Positions 1-10,136 of a stretch of DNA of 64,000 nucleotides are shown piece after piece (position 1 is the first letter of the stretch; each line of letters starts with the position of its first letter). The notes beneath the pieces were generated by a model. It saw only the letters and a list, made by a program, of their open reading frames with translations. It was not told where the DNA came from and ran no database searches. A program made the position numbers and the translations under genes. Source of the stretch: Niebla homalea (taxonomy: Eukaryota; Ascomycota; Lecanoromycetes; Lecanorales; Ramalinaceae); NCBI GenBank assembly GCA_019925105.1, contig JAHGAU010000024.1, positions 885,581 through 949,580 of the forward strand, in the 5' to 3' direction.

Positions 1-1
1 A

Positions 2-2102
2 GCTTGCTTCGGACTGGTTCCAGCTATGATCTACCTTCATGACAATCAATACGTTGATATTGACTCCGTGGGTGGGCAGTTCGGCACCGCTTTACAAGGC
101 GTCTGTGCGAAAGGATATACTGAAGCGTTTGAATGTCTCGTCCAGTGGCATGCTGACCCGACAATTCATGGAGGTCAATTTGGCAGCGCACTCAACGCTG
201 CAGCATACCATGGTCGAGTCAACATGGTCAGAACGCTTCCTGACATAAATACCTCTTCTGATCCGCTAACGTGGGAGGCGCACGAAGCGATGAGACTTGC
301 AGCAGCCAGAGGGTTTCTAGAAGTCGTGAGATTTCTCATCGACAGGGGCGCTCCAGTAGATCCACCAAATTCTGTCTACCCCACACACCAACGATTTGGA
401 GAATCAGAGTCCAGCACGACCCCTCTTCTCGCAGCAGTGGGTAACCATCATTTGGATGTCATTGAGCTGCTTCTTGAACGAGGAGCCAGTCCAGATGCAC
501 CAAGTCTACCGGGTCTGCCTGGACCGACCGCTTTGCACTTGGCAGTAGATTTCAGTTCTTGCAAAGCAGTGGAGCTGTTGCTCCTCTACTGTGTTAATGT
601 CAACCCGCAACGAGCACTAGGCACGCCCCTTCACATTGCCTCGGGTCGCAACATCGAAATTGCGATGGATTTGCTTGACAAGGGGGCAATTGTAGATGCA
701 CGAGAGAAAGAATACCAAAAGACCTCACTTCATCTTGCAGCTGAAATTGGAAGGTCTGATATGCTGGCTGGCTTACTACAACGAGGCGCTGATAAAGACG
801 CGCAAGATGTGGATGGATGGACACCACTCTATCTTGCGGCCAAATATGGTGAGAGGGAAGCAGTTGCATTTTTAGTCGAACAGGAAGCCGATATCAGCTT
901 GCGGAGCAGACAAAATTGGACACCATTGCATTCTGCAATAATGAATAATAATTTGGAGATAGCAGAGTATCTACTGGAAAAAGAGTCGACACCATTACAA
1001 GCGGAGGAGGAGCCAACCTGGACACTTCTTCACCTTGCAGCGGAGAAAGCACAGCTAGGCTTCACAAGAACTTTGCTTGAAAGGGGAGCAAATATCAATG
1101 CTCGGGCTAGCTATGGTTGGACACCGTTGTCTAACGCGATCCAACCAAACGACGCGATGAGCGAGGATCAACGCCTGAAGGAGGTTCAGCTTCTAATCGA
1201 ACATGGAGCGCTCTTTGGCACTGACGACCTGGGACGAACCCCTCTTCACGAAGCCGCCAAACTGAATCGTGACTTAATAGCGAGATATCTTATCGACCAA
1301 GGCAAAGCCATCAACGCCCAGACCAAAGATTGTTTGACACCTCTTTGCATTGCAATGATGAACGAAAATTTTGACCTAGCTGAGCTGCTGGTCAATCGCG
1401 GAGCCGACATCAACATTCTTGGCACAGATGGCACAACGGTTCTGAATGTTGCGATTGAAATTGCCACCGATGAATTCGTCTGCGATTTGTTACAATCTGG
1501 AGCTGATGTAGATACCATGGATCATTATGGAATGAGATGCTCTAATTGGTTGCAACGTTTGCGTCCTCATCTACTTCTGCCAGAAATTTTGGGAAAACCT
1601 CCCAACGAGGTCTCCGCTAAGCCCGACGTGTCGGTGCTCAAGGCGACGCTGTTGACTCTCACCAAAGCCATAAGGGAGGATGAGGCGAAAAGACCTCATG
1701 CATGGTACCCCTTGGCTCACTGCTTTCTCTTTCTCGAGATGGAGGATCACGCAAGGGCCACTTATCAAGCACTGTCATTTGTCAACAGGGGCTCCGCTAT
1801 GAGTACAATAAGTTGCAACATGTGCGATATACGAATGGACGGAGAGACTTCTTTTTTTTGTTTGTAAGGTATGCCCAAGCACAGATCTATGCAAATCCAG
1901 CATGGAAAGGCATAGCGAGGAAGGCAGCCTCCTCACCTGTAGATCAGGAGGAAGTCTCAGCAAGGAGCGAACAGGAATCGTGACCTTGCTTCGCCACGAC
2001 TTCATGAAAATTGTGTCCTCAGAAGCTACACTACGCCCCGATGATGACGAAGAAGCTTTCAGAAAATGGCTCGAGGAAATTGTTGAGCAATTCACCGATT
2101 GA
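2..2102 (+). CDS. Ankyrin-repeat protein with C-terminal ZZ-type zinc finger; 5' truncated, one frameshift
   Basis: The frame is open from base 2, so the ATG at 26 is probably internal and the N-terminus lies outside the window. Roughly 500 residues form about a dozen ankyrin repeats with the usual TPLH.A......LL..GA pattern, ending in a tail with the zinc-binding motif CNMC (about 1818-1830). The frame stops at 1867 just after a run of eight T (1852-1859). Shifting one base there gives CKVC and DLC, the remaining ligands of a ZZ finger, and the frame then runs to a TGA at 2100-2102. The break is therefore a 1-nt indel in a homopolymer, either a sequencing error or a real lesion. Fungal proteins of this layout often carry an upstream NACHT or similar domain (NLR-like, non-self recognition), but none is visible here. 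Convergent with the next gene, 19 bp apart. Confidence 0.8.
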
Positions 2103-2121
2103 CGGGATTGATCCCACACTT

Positions 2122-3706
2122 CTAGGCGAAGCAATATTCTCGTATAGCGGGTCCTCGCAGCGTATATCGCCTTTCCAGCTTCTCCAAAGTGGCTGCTATT
2201 GTTTCAATTGAGCTATGACCAAGGCAAGCAAGATTGAAGTCGAGGATAAGATCTTTGATTCGCTCTCTAAGATTGAGAGATGGTGTGCCTATCCAAGCAG
2301 CGTTCAAGGGAAAGAGCATAGCCATTGAGCCGAGTGGGTGATATTGTATGGCAGTCTGTGCAAGATCAAATATCTCTTGAGACCATTGAACGCATTCAGT
2401 GGTGAAGCGCGAAGGTTCGCCTAACAGTGAAGTGTGGATGCGGCTGATAAGAATGCTGGTCATGAGTGCGAGGCTCAGCACGCGTAATCTATTCACGAAG
2501 AGAAGATCGCTCCTGCGAGAGGTTAAGATGTCCCTCTCAAGAGATGTCAAACGCTGGCGAAGCTGTGCAACATTGACTCTACAAGGGCCGAGTAAGGAGT
2601 CGGTTTCGGATACCAGCCCCTGAATATCTGTATCCCATATTGGCAGAGAGCCCTCCTTAGCCTCCCTGCTTCGATGCAAAATTTCGGGCACACAAGCGAG
2701 GTATTTCAGCCATTCGCTATCAACGGTCGTGGTTTCAAACTCGCTTTCGACAAGGATCTTCCACTCTTGCCGTGACAAGCGGAATCTGTCCCAATAGAGA
2801 GCTTCGAAGACCTTCATACCTCTGTCAACATCATGCTGATGCATGTACACTCAGATAATACTTACCACAGGACCTCGAAGAGTTTGCAGCAGCTGGCGCT
2901 CGAATTCATCTTGAGGCGTGAGAAACCCTCGACTCTTGAGGATCTGGACCGCGCCTTCAGAATGACTGGCATTAATGCCTTGGGTGGGATTTGTCAATGT
3001 CTATATTACGGGTCATCATCGAACACTAATTATTACATCAGCATACGCTACTGACCTGGACAATCATCAGAATCATGATGGCACATAATGTTTCGGTGGT
3101 CCGCGCTGTACCAGGTTCATTGAGTGCATCTCGCAGGGCACTCAAAGCCTTAGAATATTTGAGCAACAGACCACGTTGAGGCACAAAGCGACCAAAGGAG
3201 CAAAGATTGGTATGAGCGGCGACAAGGGTATCTGACGCAGCATCTAACGCCATATTGACGCCGAGGCGCCGTGGGACCTCTGCCAAATAGGGGCCAAAAT
3301 TCCAGAGCAGCTGATATTTAATGTCTATCGTCGGATTGATCCTCCGAACGAAAGCCGAGGACAAATTTGTCATCGAGTTCGTAGGAGTGCGATGCACTTG
3401 TAGGGTTAGTGCAGTCTGACCCTGTATGGGCTCGATCTCGCCCTGTGAGGCACGCTTGTCTCTGGAAAAGAATTTCTTTCCTTCATCCTGGAACTTGTAG
3501 CTCAATTGACCATACCCTTGGCATAGTATCTTTACTCGCTTACAACGCGTGCATGGGACGCCTTGGTCACCCGCGTCACACTGCGTGCTCGATTACATTA
3601 GCCCCTTGCCCGGTCTCACTCAGAGGGACATCATCTAAGGGGGCGACACCTTTTTCTTCTGCTTGCGACATGCATTGCATCCTCGCCCCGACGGCACACC
3701 GGGCAT
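2122..3706 (-). CDS. Zn2Cys6 fungal transcription factor
   Basis: Four exons read on the minus strand: 3706-3650, 3580-3056, 3000-2866 and 2811-2122, giving 468 aa. All introns (54-69 nt) keep frame. The N-terminus carries a binuclear zinc cluster, Cys10-x2-Cys13-x6-Cys20-x8-Cys29-x2-Cys32-x6-Cys39. Intron 1 falls exactly before Cys20. The rest matches the fungal-specific C-terminal regulatory region (Fungal_trans_2 style), including HSEGAVQILKSRGF and LRGPVVFEALYW, the latter assembled across intron 3. Such proteins are nuclear DNA-binding regulators; the target genes cannot be inferred. The short N-terminus before the cluster and the lack of any neighbouring biosynthetic cluster give no hint of pathway. 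It ends 19 bp from the end of the convergent ankyrin gene. Confidence 0.85.
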
Positions 3707-4429
3707 CTTGACTACACTCACACCCACTCGCGATCAAGAGGGGACATGCACGGATTCACAGTCCACTGAAAGACTGATGAGGTAAGCCTAGTGCGTGGGA
3801 GAGCGCTACGTGTCTCCGAAGTAGGTTAACACAATAGGGAGAAAGTTGATGCTGTTTATATATTTGTGCTATGTGGCCGAAAGGCTGACTGATGTGCCAC
3901 TGTACATTAAAAGGAATAAGCCATAGACGGGCAGTACTGGTCCTGTTCAGCCTTGTCTTGACTGTTCGCAGAGCCTGGGCAAGGTATTTCGCGCACAATG
4001 ATCCAGTCATACCGCGGTGAGCATCGCCGATCGTTTCAGTACATGCACAAGGCTTACCTGAACCAGCGATGGTGGCTGTGAAGGTACTTACTCATCAGCG
4101 CAATGCGCGTTTCAAACGTCCGTATGATGTCAAACGAAAACTGTTATGCATATTCCTCGGCGTGCTAGCCACATATGGTCCTTTGCGGCGCTGTGCGGTA
4201 ATTGGCCCGGTAGGCTTCAGAAACAAGGCGAACCAGCAAGGCACTGCTAACGACTCTTTTACATTTGGCAGCCCCACATGATATGACGTTCGTAGTCTAC
4301 CACTGGGATATCGATATAAGATTCCCTCTTCCCCTGCCTTTGTCAACTTCGATCAATCCATTCATTCATCGTCGACCATTGAAGAAACAAACGTGCCTCG
4401 AAAACACATGCTTTTTACCCCTAGAGTTA
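3707..4429. other. Intergenic, no gene seen
   Basis: Upstream of the Zn2Cys6 gene and of the decayed gene at 4430. Short open frames on both strands have no recognisable content. It probably holds the promoter of the transcription factor gene. Confidence 0.5.
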
Positions 4430-5260
4430 TGGAGAACAAGATGCAATACGAAGACAAAGCCGACTTGGATTGGAAAAGCCCATCCGACCGGCCGGAAGAC
4501 AATATGGACGACTTCTCAGCAGTAGCACCACCACCACCCTACCAACCAAACCAACAGAGGTCGCATCCCGACCTCCAAGACCCTTAGCATTTCCATCCAG
4601 ATGAAAAGGCATCATCATCATCCTCATCCTCAACAACCCCGTCTCAGCGCACCACCGGCCTCTAGCAACCCGTCACCCGCACCTTCGACATGAAACACTA
4701 GAACTGGAAGATGTGCGGCGTCCACATCACCGACACCGCCACCAACACCATCCTCTACCTAGCCGCCCTCCAACTCCGCAAACCCCACATCACCCTCACC
4801 ACCGCCGCCGCCGCCGCCGGTGCCGATGCCCCCGTCGGCGCCATCACCTTCCACTACACCAGCCTCCGCATCGACACCACCGTGGCGCGGCAACGCCCTC
4901 ACGCTCAGCCCCGCGAGATTCTTGGGGCGCAAGGGTCACACCTTCGTCTCGCGCGCGCTCGGCGGCCAGACGCTCCACTGGAAGTGCGAGCGGCTGGGCA
5001 CCGATTTGGTGTGTGTTGTGAATGGGCGGGACGATGTGGCGCTGGCGAGGTACGGGTTCAGCTGTCTCAGTGTGAAGAAGTGTGGGAGTATGGAGGTTGT
5101 TTTTCCTTCAGGTGCGGGTGCAGGTGCGGCACAGGATTCGGTGATGGATGGGGATGGGGCGGCGTTGGTGGAGGAGGTTATGGTAACGGGGTTGGCGATG
5201 ATTGAGTGGGTGTACATGGTGAGGATGAGTGCGGCGGGGGCACCTGTCGTTACTGGATGA
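4430..5260 (+). pseudogene. Decayed conserved fungal gene (three in-frame stops and a frameshift)
   Basis: From the ATG at 4430 one frame reads an acidic, Pro-rich N-terminus (APPPPYQPNQQ) and then a globular part starting NWKMCGVHITDTATN. It is interrupted by TAG at 4585, 4663 and 4699. The same frame runs on to about 4883. There an extra G in GTGG shifts the reading to the +1 frame, which continues coherently (LSPARFLGRKGHTF, LGGQTLHWKCERLGTDLVC) to a TGA at 5258-5260. The layout (proline-rich N-terminus, then a beta-rich domain with RKGHTF and TLHWKCE) resembles small conserved fungal proteins of the tubby-C-like/DUF6593 type, but that assignment is tentative. Each stop is one C-to-T change away from CAG (CpA to TpA), the RIP direction. 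Four independent lesions make sequencing error an unlikely sole cause. Confidence 0.6.
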
Positions 5261-6838
5261 GATTTTTTTTTCGGTTCATTTTTTTCTTTCTTTTTCCGTG
5301 TCTCTTTTTTCGTTTTCGGTTTTAGGGGAGGACGAAAAAGGAGTGTTTTAGTAGCGAGGACACCGGTTTTTTTTTTGAATCTTTTTTTTTTTTGGAGTTA
5401 TTCTACATACTTTCCAAAGACTCAATAATGAGGAACAAGTATACGATCGGAGAGTACCCAGAACATCATCCACTAATCTCCACACACACACACACACTAC
5501 GCCTCTCCCCCTCTTCCCTTCCCCCGTAAAAACACGCAGACCAAATAACATGACAATAAGGAGCAACAAAGCCACCATCCCTCAAAAATCCCGCCCCAAA
5601 AATTGTGTCCACACACACACACAAACACACACACATGAGCAATCAACCCATCCGTCCCGTCCATTCGTCCCTCCGTCCGTCCGTTACCGACCTAATTGCT
5701 CGCACACGCGTGGACCATGATGTGCATGTATGTATTTATGGCATGTATGTATGTATGTATGTTGAATGTCAGCACATCGTCGTCGTGGTCGTGGTGGGGG
5801 CTGTGGCAGTGGTCGTGCGGTCGCCGTCGTCGTCGTGGTGGTGGGACCGTGGCAGTGGCAGTGGCAGTGCGGTCGCCGTCTTCGTCGTCGTCGTGGTGAG
5901 ACCGTGGCAGTGCGGTCGCCGCCGTCGTCGTGGTGGTGGTGGTGGGAACGGTGGCAGTGCGGTCGCCGTCGCCGTCGTCGAGTGGTGGGACGGTGGTAGT
6001 GCGGTGGTAGTGCGGTCGCAAAGTGGGGGCGGGCACAGGGGAAGTCGGGGAAAAAAGGGGGCACAGGCACAGGGGAAGTCGGGGAAAAAAGGGGGAAGAA
6101 GGGAGCACGGGCGCAGGGAATGTTGGGGGGAAGTTCGGGAAAAAAGGGGGACGGGCGTAGGGGAGATTGGGGGAAATAGGGGCCCGGGGGGTGGAGGGGA
6201 AGAGGAGTCAGGTAGGCAGGTAGGCACGCAGGTAGGTAGGCAGGCAGGCAGGCAGGCAGGCAGGCGAAATGGGAGGGTTGGGTGGATCCGCCCCGTGGGC
6301 AAAAGGGGGAAAGGGGAAAGGTGGGGGACAGATGGGGGTAAATGCATGGGCAGACCTGACTATCTAATTGGGGATGTCTCAAGCGTGATGACTGATGAGG
6401 AAGGGAGTGGGACGGTGGTGGTTGGTCTTGCAGCCCTGGTTGGGTTTGGGGTGGGGGGTGACAGAAGGAGAATGGGGGGGCGGAGAGGTCAGGACCACAA
6501 ATTGATGGCGAGAGCTGCACGCATGATGAGGGCAAGCGAATCAACTTGTTCCTCAAGTTCCTTGTCCTTGTCCATATCTGCATCTGTGTCTCCCTCCCTT
6601 TCCCCCAGAACGTAAGAGGAAACATCGAAACGATGGGGAAAACGAATGGGACGCAAAGGATATGTACGAATCCCCCCCCTAAGCATTTGCTCCAAGCCAC
6701 ATACATACAAAGAAAAAATTCTCCTCCCGTCGTCTCCACCCCCCAAATCCAATCCAACCCATCCAATCATCGAGAAAAAAGAAGAAGAAAAAAGAAAACA
6801 ATCTTGGCAGACTGTGGCGAAACGCGCCAGCGCGTGTC
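5261..6838. repeat. Low-complexity block: microsatellites and G-rich tandem DNA
   Basis: No gene. Contents in order: poly-T tracts (5260-5400); (CA)n at about 5481-5497 and 5610-5634; (GTAT)n at about 5742-5762; a long GTC/GTGG-rich stretch at 5779-6024; four diverged G-rich units of about 35-50 bp built on GGGGAAGTCGGGGAAAAAAG (about 6025-6190); (GGCA)n/(GGTA)n at about 6209-6265; then C/T-rich sequence up to the 3' end of the GH16 gene. The + strand is strongly G-enriched from 5780 to 6345. Long open frames across it exist only because triplet and hexamer repeats lack stops. Confidence 0.85.
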
Positions 6839-8598
6839 CTATGCGAGGAGGAGGTGGTGGTTATGCCCCGCCCTGCTCTTCACATGCCGCAAATGGCGCT
6901 TCACGCGCGAACTCCTCTCTTCCCCTTCTTCTTTTCTGTTGATGTCGTCGTTGTTGCTGTTGAGGAGGAGACCGATAATCCCCCTCTTCACCGGCTGCTG
7001 CTCGCTCTCATCGGTGATGTTCTTGATCATCTCGGCCGGGAGGTTGGAGAGGCCTCGATGCGGCTCCCTCTTCTCCTCCTCCACAACGACGACCGACGAT
7101 GCACCATCGAAGGAAGAACGCTTGGACGGCGCCGAGGAGTTCTCATTCCACGTTTTACCGCCATCGGAGGATCCGACGTTGTAGGCCGCCTCGTCCGGGG
7201 ACTCCGAGAGGGTGCCGTCCGCGTTCCGTGTCATGCTCATCGTGCCTTTGCTCGTCGATGGCGCTGCTGATGATGATGCCTGGGCTGATACCACGGAGGT
7301 GGCGGCGGCCGGACTATCCGCGACGGGGGTGGATGTCGCGGGGCTGGTCACGATGCTTGCGGGTGCGGAGGCGGAGGTGGAAACTTCCTGCTTGACCTGG
7401 TTTTGTTGGACGGCTGCTGGGGCCTTCACGGCCGAGGAAGCAGCGCCGGAAGAGGAGTAGACTTTGAGGGAGTTAATGGTCCAGTAGGCGTTGGTGTAGG
7501 CTTCCGGGTGAGCGGAGACGTAGTCTTGGCAGGTAGCTGCTTTCGAGGAGCATGTCGCGTCGGTGGACCAGACGGCTGTTGATGGAAGTCAGTATCGGTA
7601 GGTCTGTCGAAAGGGCAGATTGGGAGGAGGGACAGGAAGGATGAGAGAGGAAGGGTGAGGGAGGAAGGGTGAGAGAGGAAGGGTGAGAGAAGAGGACATA
7701 CAGCCAGCCCAGTCACCACAAAACGTAGTATCAAACACAATGTTGTTGTTCATGAAGTGATCATCGATCGTGCACCCCTGGCCGCTTTGGAACCCCCCTG
7801 TAGCCGCGCCCCACTGTGTCGGATCCGGTGAATCGCTCAATGCATTCGTGATCCTCCCATCGCCGCGTGGCAAGAACCAGATATCAATGCTCCCGCTCGT
7901 CCACTCCATCGCATATACTCCGCCTTGCCCGTTGTTGAATCCATCACCGTAGCTCGCGCTCCCGCCGGATTGCAATCCACACCCCTGATTCCCCTGGCAA
8001 TCCTTCTGGATAAGCGTACAACCCGCGCTTGTATGCATCGTCATCGCGTTCTGGGCTTGATAGTTGACTCCCTCGATGATGTCGATCTCGCCGGAGTTGG
8101 GCCAATTGGGGCCGGTCATCCAGAAGGCGGGCCAGATGCCGCAAGCTGAGGCGGGCATGTGTTCGAGGTCCAGGATGACAAGGCCGTGCGTGTATTGGGT
8201 CTTGGAGGTGATGCGGACGGAGTTGCGGCCACGGCCGGTGGTGGGGGTGGTGGTGGAATCGGACTTGATGGTGATTTGATTGTTGGAAGTGGAGATGAGG
8301 TTGGAGGACTGGGCGGTGGATTGGTCGACGTAGTTAACGTAGCCATGAGTTGGATCATCTTCCTATTTTGGAGAGAAGGTGTGAGATGGACGTTATAGGT
8401 TTAAGGAAAGTATTCTTGCATATGGGGTGTTCGGGTATGAATGGAGGAAAGATGGGGAAAGACACGAGGTGAGCTTACGGTATCAAAGGTGAACATGTTG
8501 AAGAAATTGGCAGCGCTGTAGTCATCCTGGATGGTATATCCCGCAAAGGCGATTGGGGCCAGTCCAGCTGCGCCGAGTAGCAAAGTGGAGTAATGCAT
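6839..8598 (-). CDS. Secreted GH16 endo-1,3(4)-beta-glucanase
   Basis: Exons 8598-8479, 8362-7702 and 7575-6839 give 505 aa. Residues 1-19 are a signal peptide (MHYSTLLLGAAGLAPIAFA). The catalytic domain runs to about residue 290 and has DDPTHGYVNYVD, then GIWPAFWM and the family signature GEIDIIEG. There Glu132 is the expected nucleophile, Asp134 the helper and Glu137 the acid/base. Family knowledge: fungal laminarinase-type GH16 enzymes cut mixed or 1,3-linked beta-glucan at the cell wall or outside the cell. The last ~200 residues are Ser/Ala/Thr-rich low complexity and then basic and charged. No GPI-anchor signal is evident at the end, so it looks secreted rather than anchored. Both introns (116 and 126 nt) are longer than others here, but frame and homology fit them. 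Confidence 0.92.
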
Positions 8599-10136
8599 AT
8601 TTGATGGTGTTGTGTATTTCTTTCCTTCCTGTGTGAAGTACTTCCTGGGGATAGGAAAAATAATGGTATCAAGGAGTGACTGGTATTCAAAGCTCTTGAC
8701 AAAGGAGTGTAGAGAAAGTAAGACTGTTTCCAAAGGAATGACTGACTCTGTAGAGAGCCTAGAGGATGAACAGCAAAGGCAGAAAGATGGATCAAGAAGA
8801 TACTCAAACGACAGCTGGTCGTGGATGATAGAAGAGCAGAAGAAGAACAGGAAGGGAAAAGGCAGTACATATATCCATATACATCAGCTATAGCATTGAT
8901 CATCTCCGTGCAAGTGTGTTCACCATGGATATACATCCTTGCCTAGACTCCGCTCTACCCCATGTCCGGAGAAAGGTGTTGAATGAAGGAGGTAGCTAGT
9001 GTGGCTATCCTACCCGACCCATGTCCATGGGTCATGATTGGGGAAGCTGCATGAATGTCCAAATAGCCATAAATTACCGGGACATGTTTGCAAGATAATC
9101 ATTCGGGAACGTCCGTGCATAATCCTTCCAGACCTCGTTATCGTTTTGCGCGCGCAAGGGTACGGCACTCAGGGGCACGGGTAGATGGAGTTGTGGGATT
9201 CAGGAGTCCATTATCCATGACATTGCGTACGCTCAGCGGCTAACGACAATGGATCCGTCGGGAAGAAGGCAAGCTCAATCTGAGAGATGCAGCCACTGAG
9301 ATCACATATATTACCAGCATATTTGGCATTGTGGTGGCGAATTGTTTCATGGCTGATGGTGTGTGGTCAATCAAACGAAATATCCAAATGAGGTCGAATC
9401 AGGTCTCCGGGGTCGGGGACGCTTGGCAAGCTTTAGCAATGGCGTGGCGGCAGTTTTCACTATAGCGTCCATAGCGTCCATAGCGTCCTTCGTTATTGAC
9501 GAATCAGAGATCATTATAAGACATGCCAATTATGAACCACCACAAACCTGGCTTTGGGTGAGAATGACCAAAGGTTGGGATCCTTTGCAGAGCACTGCAT
9601 GTGTTTGCGAGCATCACCGCTCAGTAGACTCGGCCGTCCTGATATCGTGGTGTGCTTGAGCATGAGCCACGTAGGTTGAATGCGGTAGGTGCAGTGCACC
9701 GCATGTGCAGTCAATAATTCGATATATACCTAAAAAGGCAGGTCAAGAAGATATCTGTGGGGTAAAAGCGTAATAGCGCGCATTGATGCCTGGTCAACTG
9801 TTTCAGGTTCGAGTTCCCTGGATCCTGAAAGACCCTTTCACAAAACCCCTTTGCTCCAATCGCAATTTGGGATGTGGAGTTCGGCTGATCACAATTATCC
9901 CGGGTATTTACAAATCACAACATGATGCTCGCACTAGATTCCTGCTGTCCCACCATCGAGAGAAGAAAAAGCTCAAAGCTTGACATCCTTTCCAAAAACG
10001 CCACGCATGTGGGTGGGTGATACAGACATGAGTCCCTCATACCTTCAAATATCAAATACTTATCATACAAATCAGGTCATTTATCTGGAACCACGACTCC
10101 TGCTCATGGAGAGGATTAGCATTCAGACCGGACCCC
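8599..10136. other. 1.5-kb intergenic region, no gene seen
   Basis: Lies between the GH16 start and the VPS8 stop. The only structure noticed is a perfect three-copy 9-bp tandem repeat, ATAGCGTCC, at 9462-9488. Open frames of up to about 98 codons (for example 9363-9659) show no recognisable domain and are treated as chance. Confidence 0.5.

Noticed and set aside
3756..4010. 84-codon minus-strand frame upstream of the Zn2Cys6 gene
   Set aside because: No recognisable domain. The zinc cluster and an ATG at 3706 give a complete gene without it.
5605..6766. Long open frames on both strands (up to ~360 codons)
   Set aside because: They translate microsatellite and tandem repeats (poly-Arg/His/Val, Pro-Ser-rich) in several frames at once. 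There is no domain, no codon bias and no splice structure.
9363..9659. 98-codon plus-strand frame
   Set aside because: Its IASIASIAS stretch comes from a 9-bp tandem repeat, and nothing else is protein-like.
9805..9830. CAGGTTCGAGTTCCCTGG resembling a tRNA B box
   Set aside because: The stem only closes with an 8-nt loop, and no acceptor or D arm could be paired.
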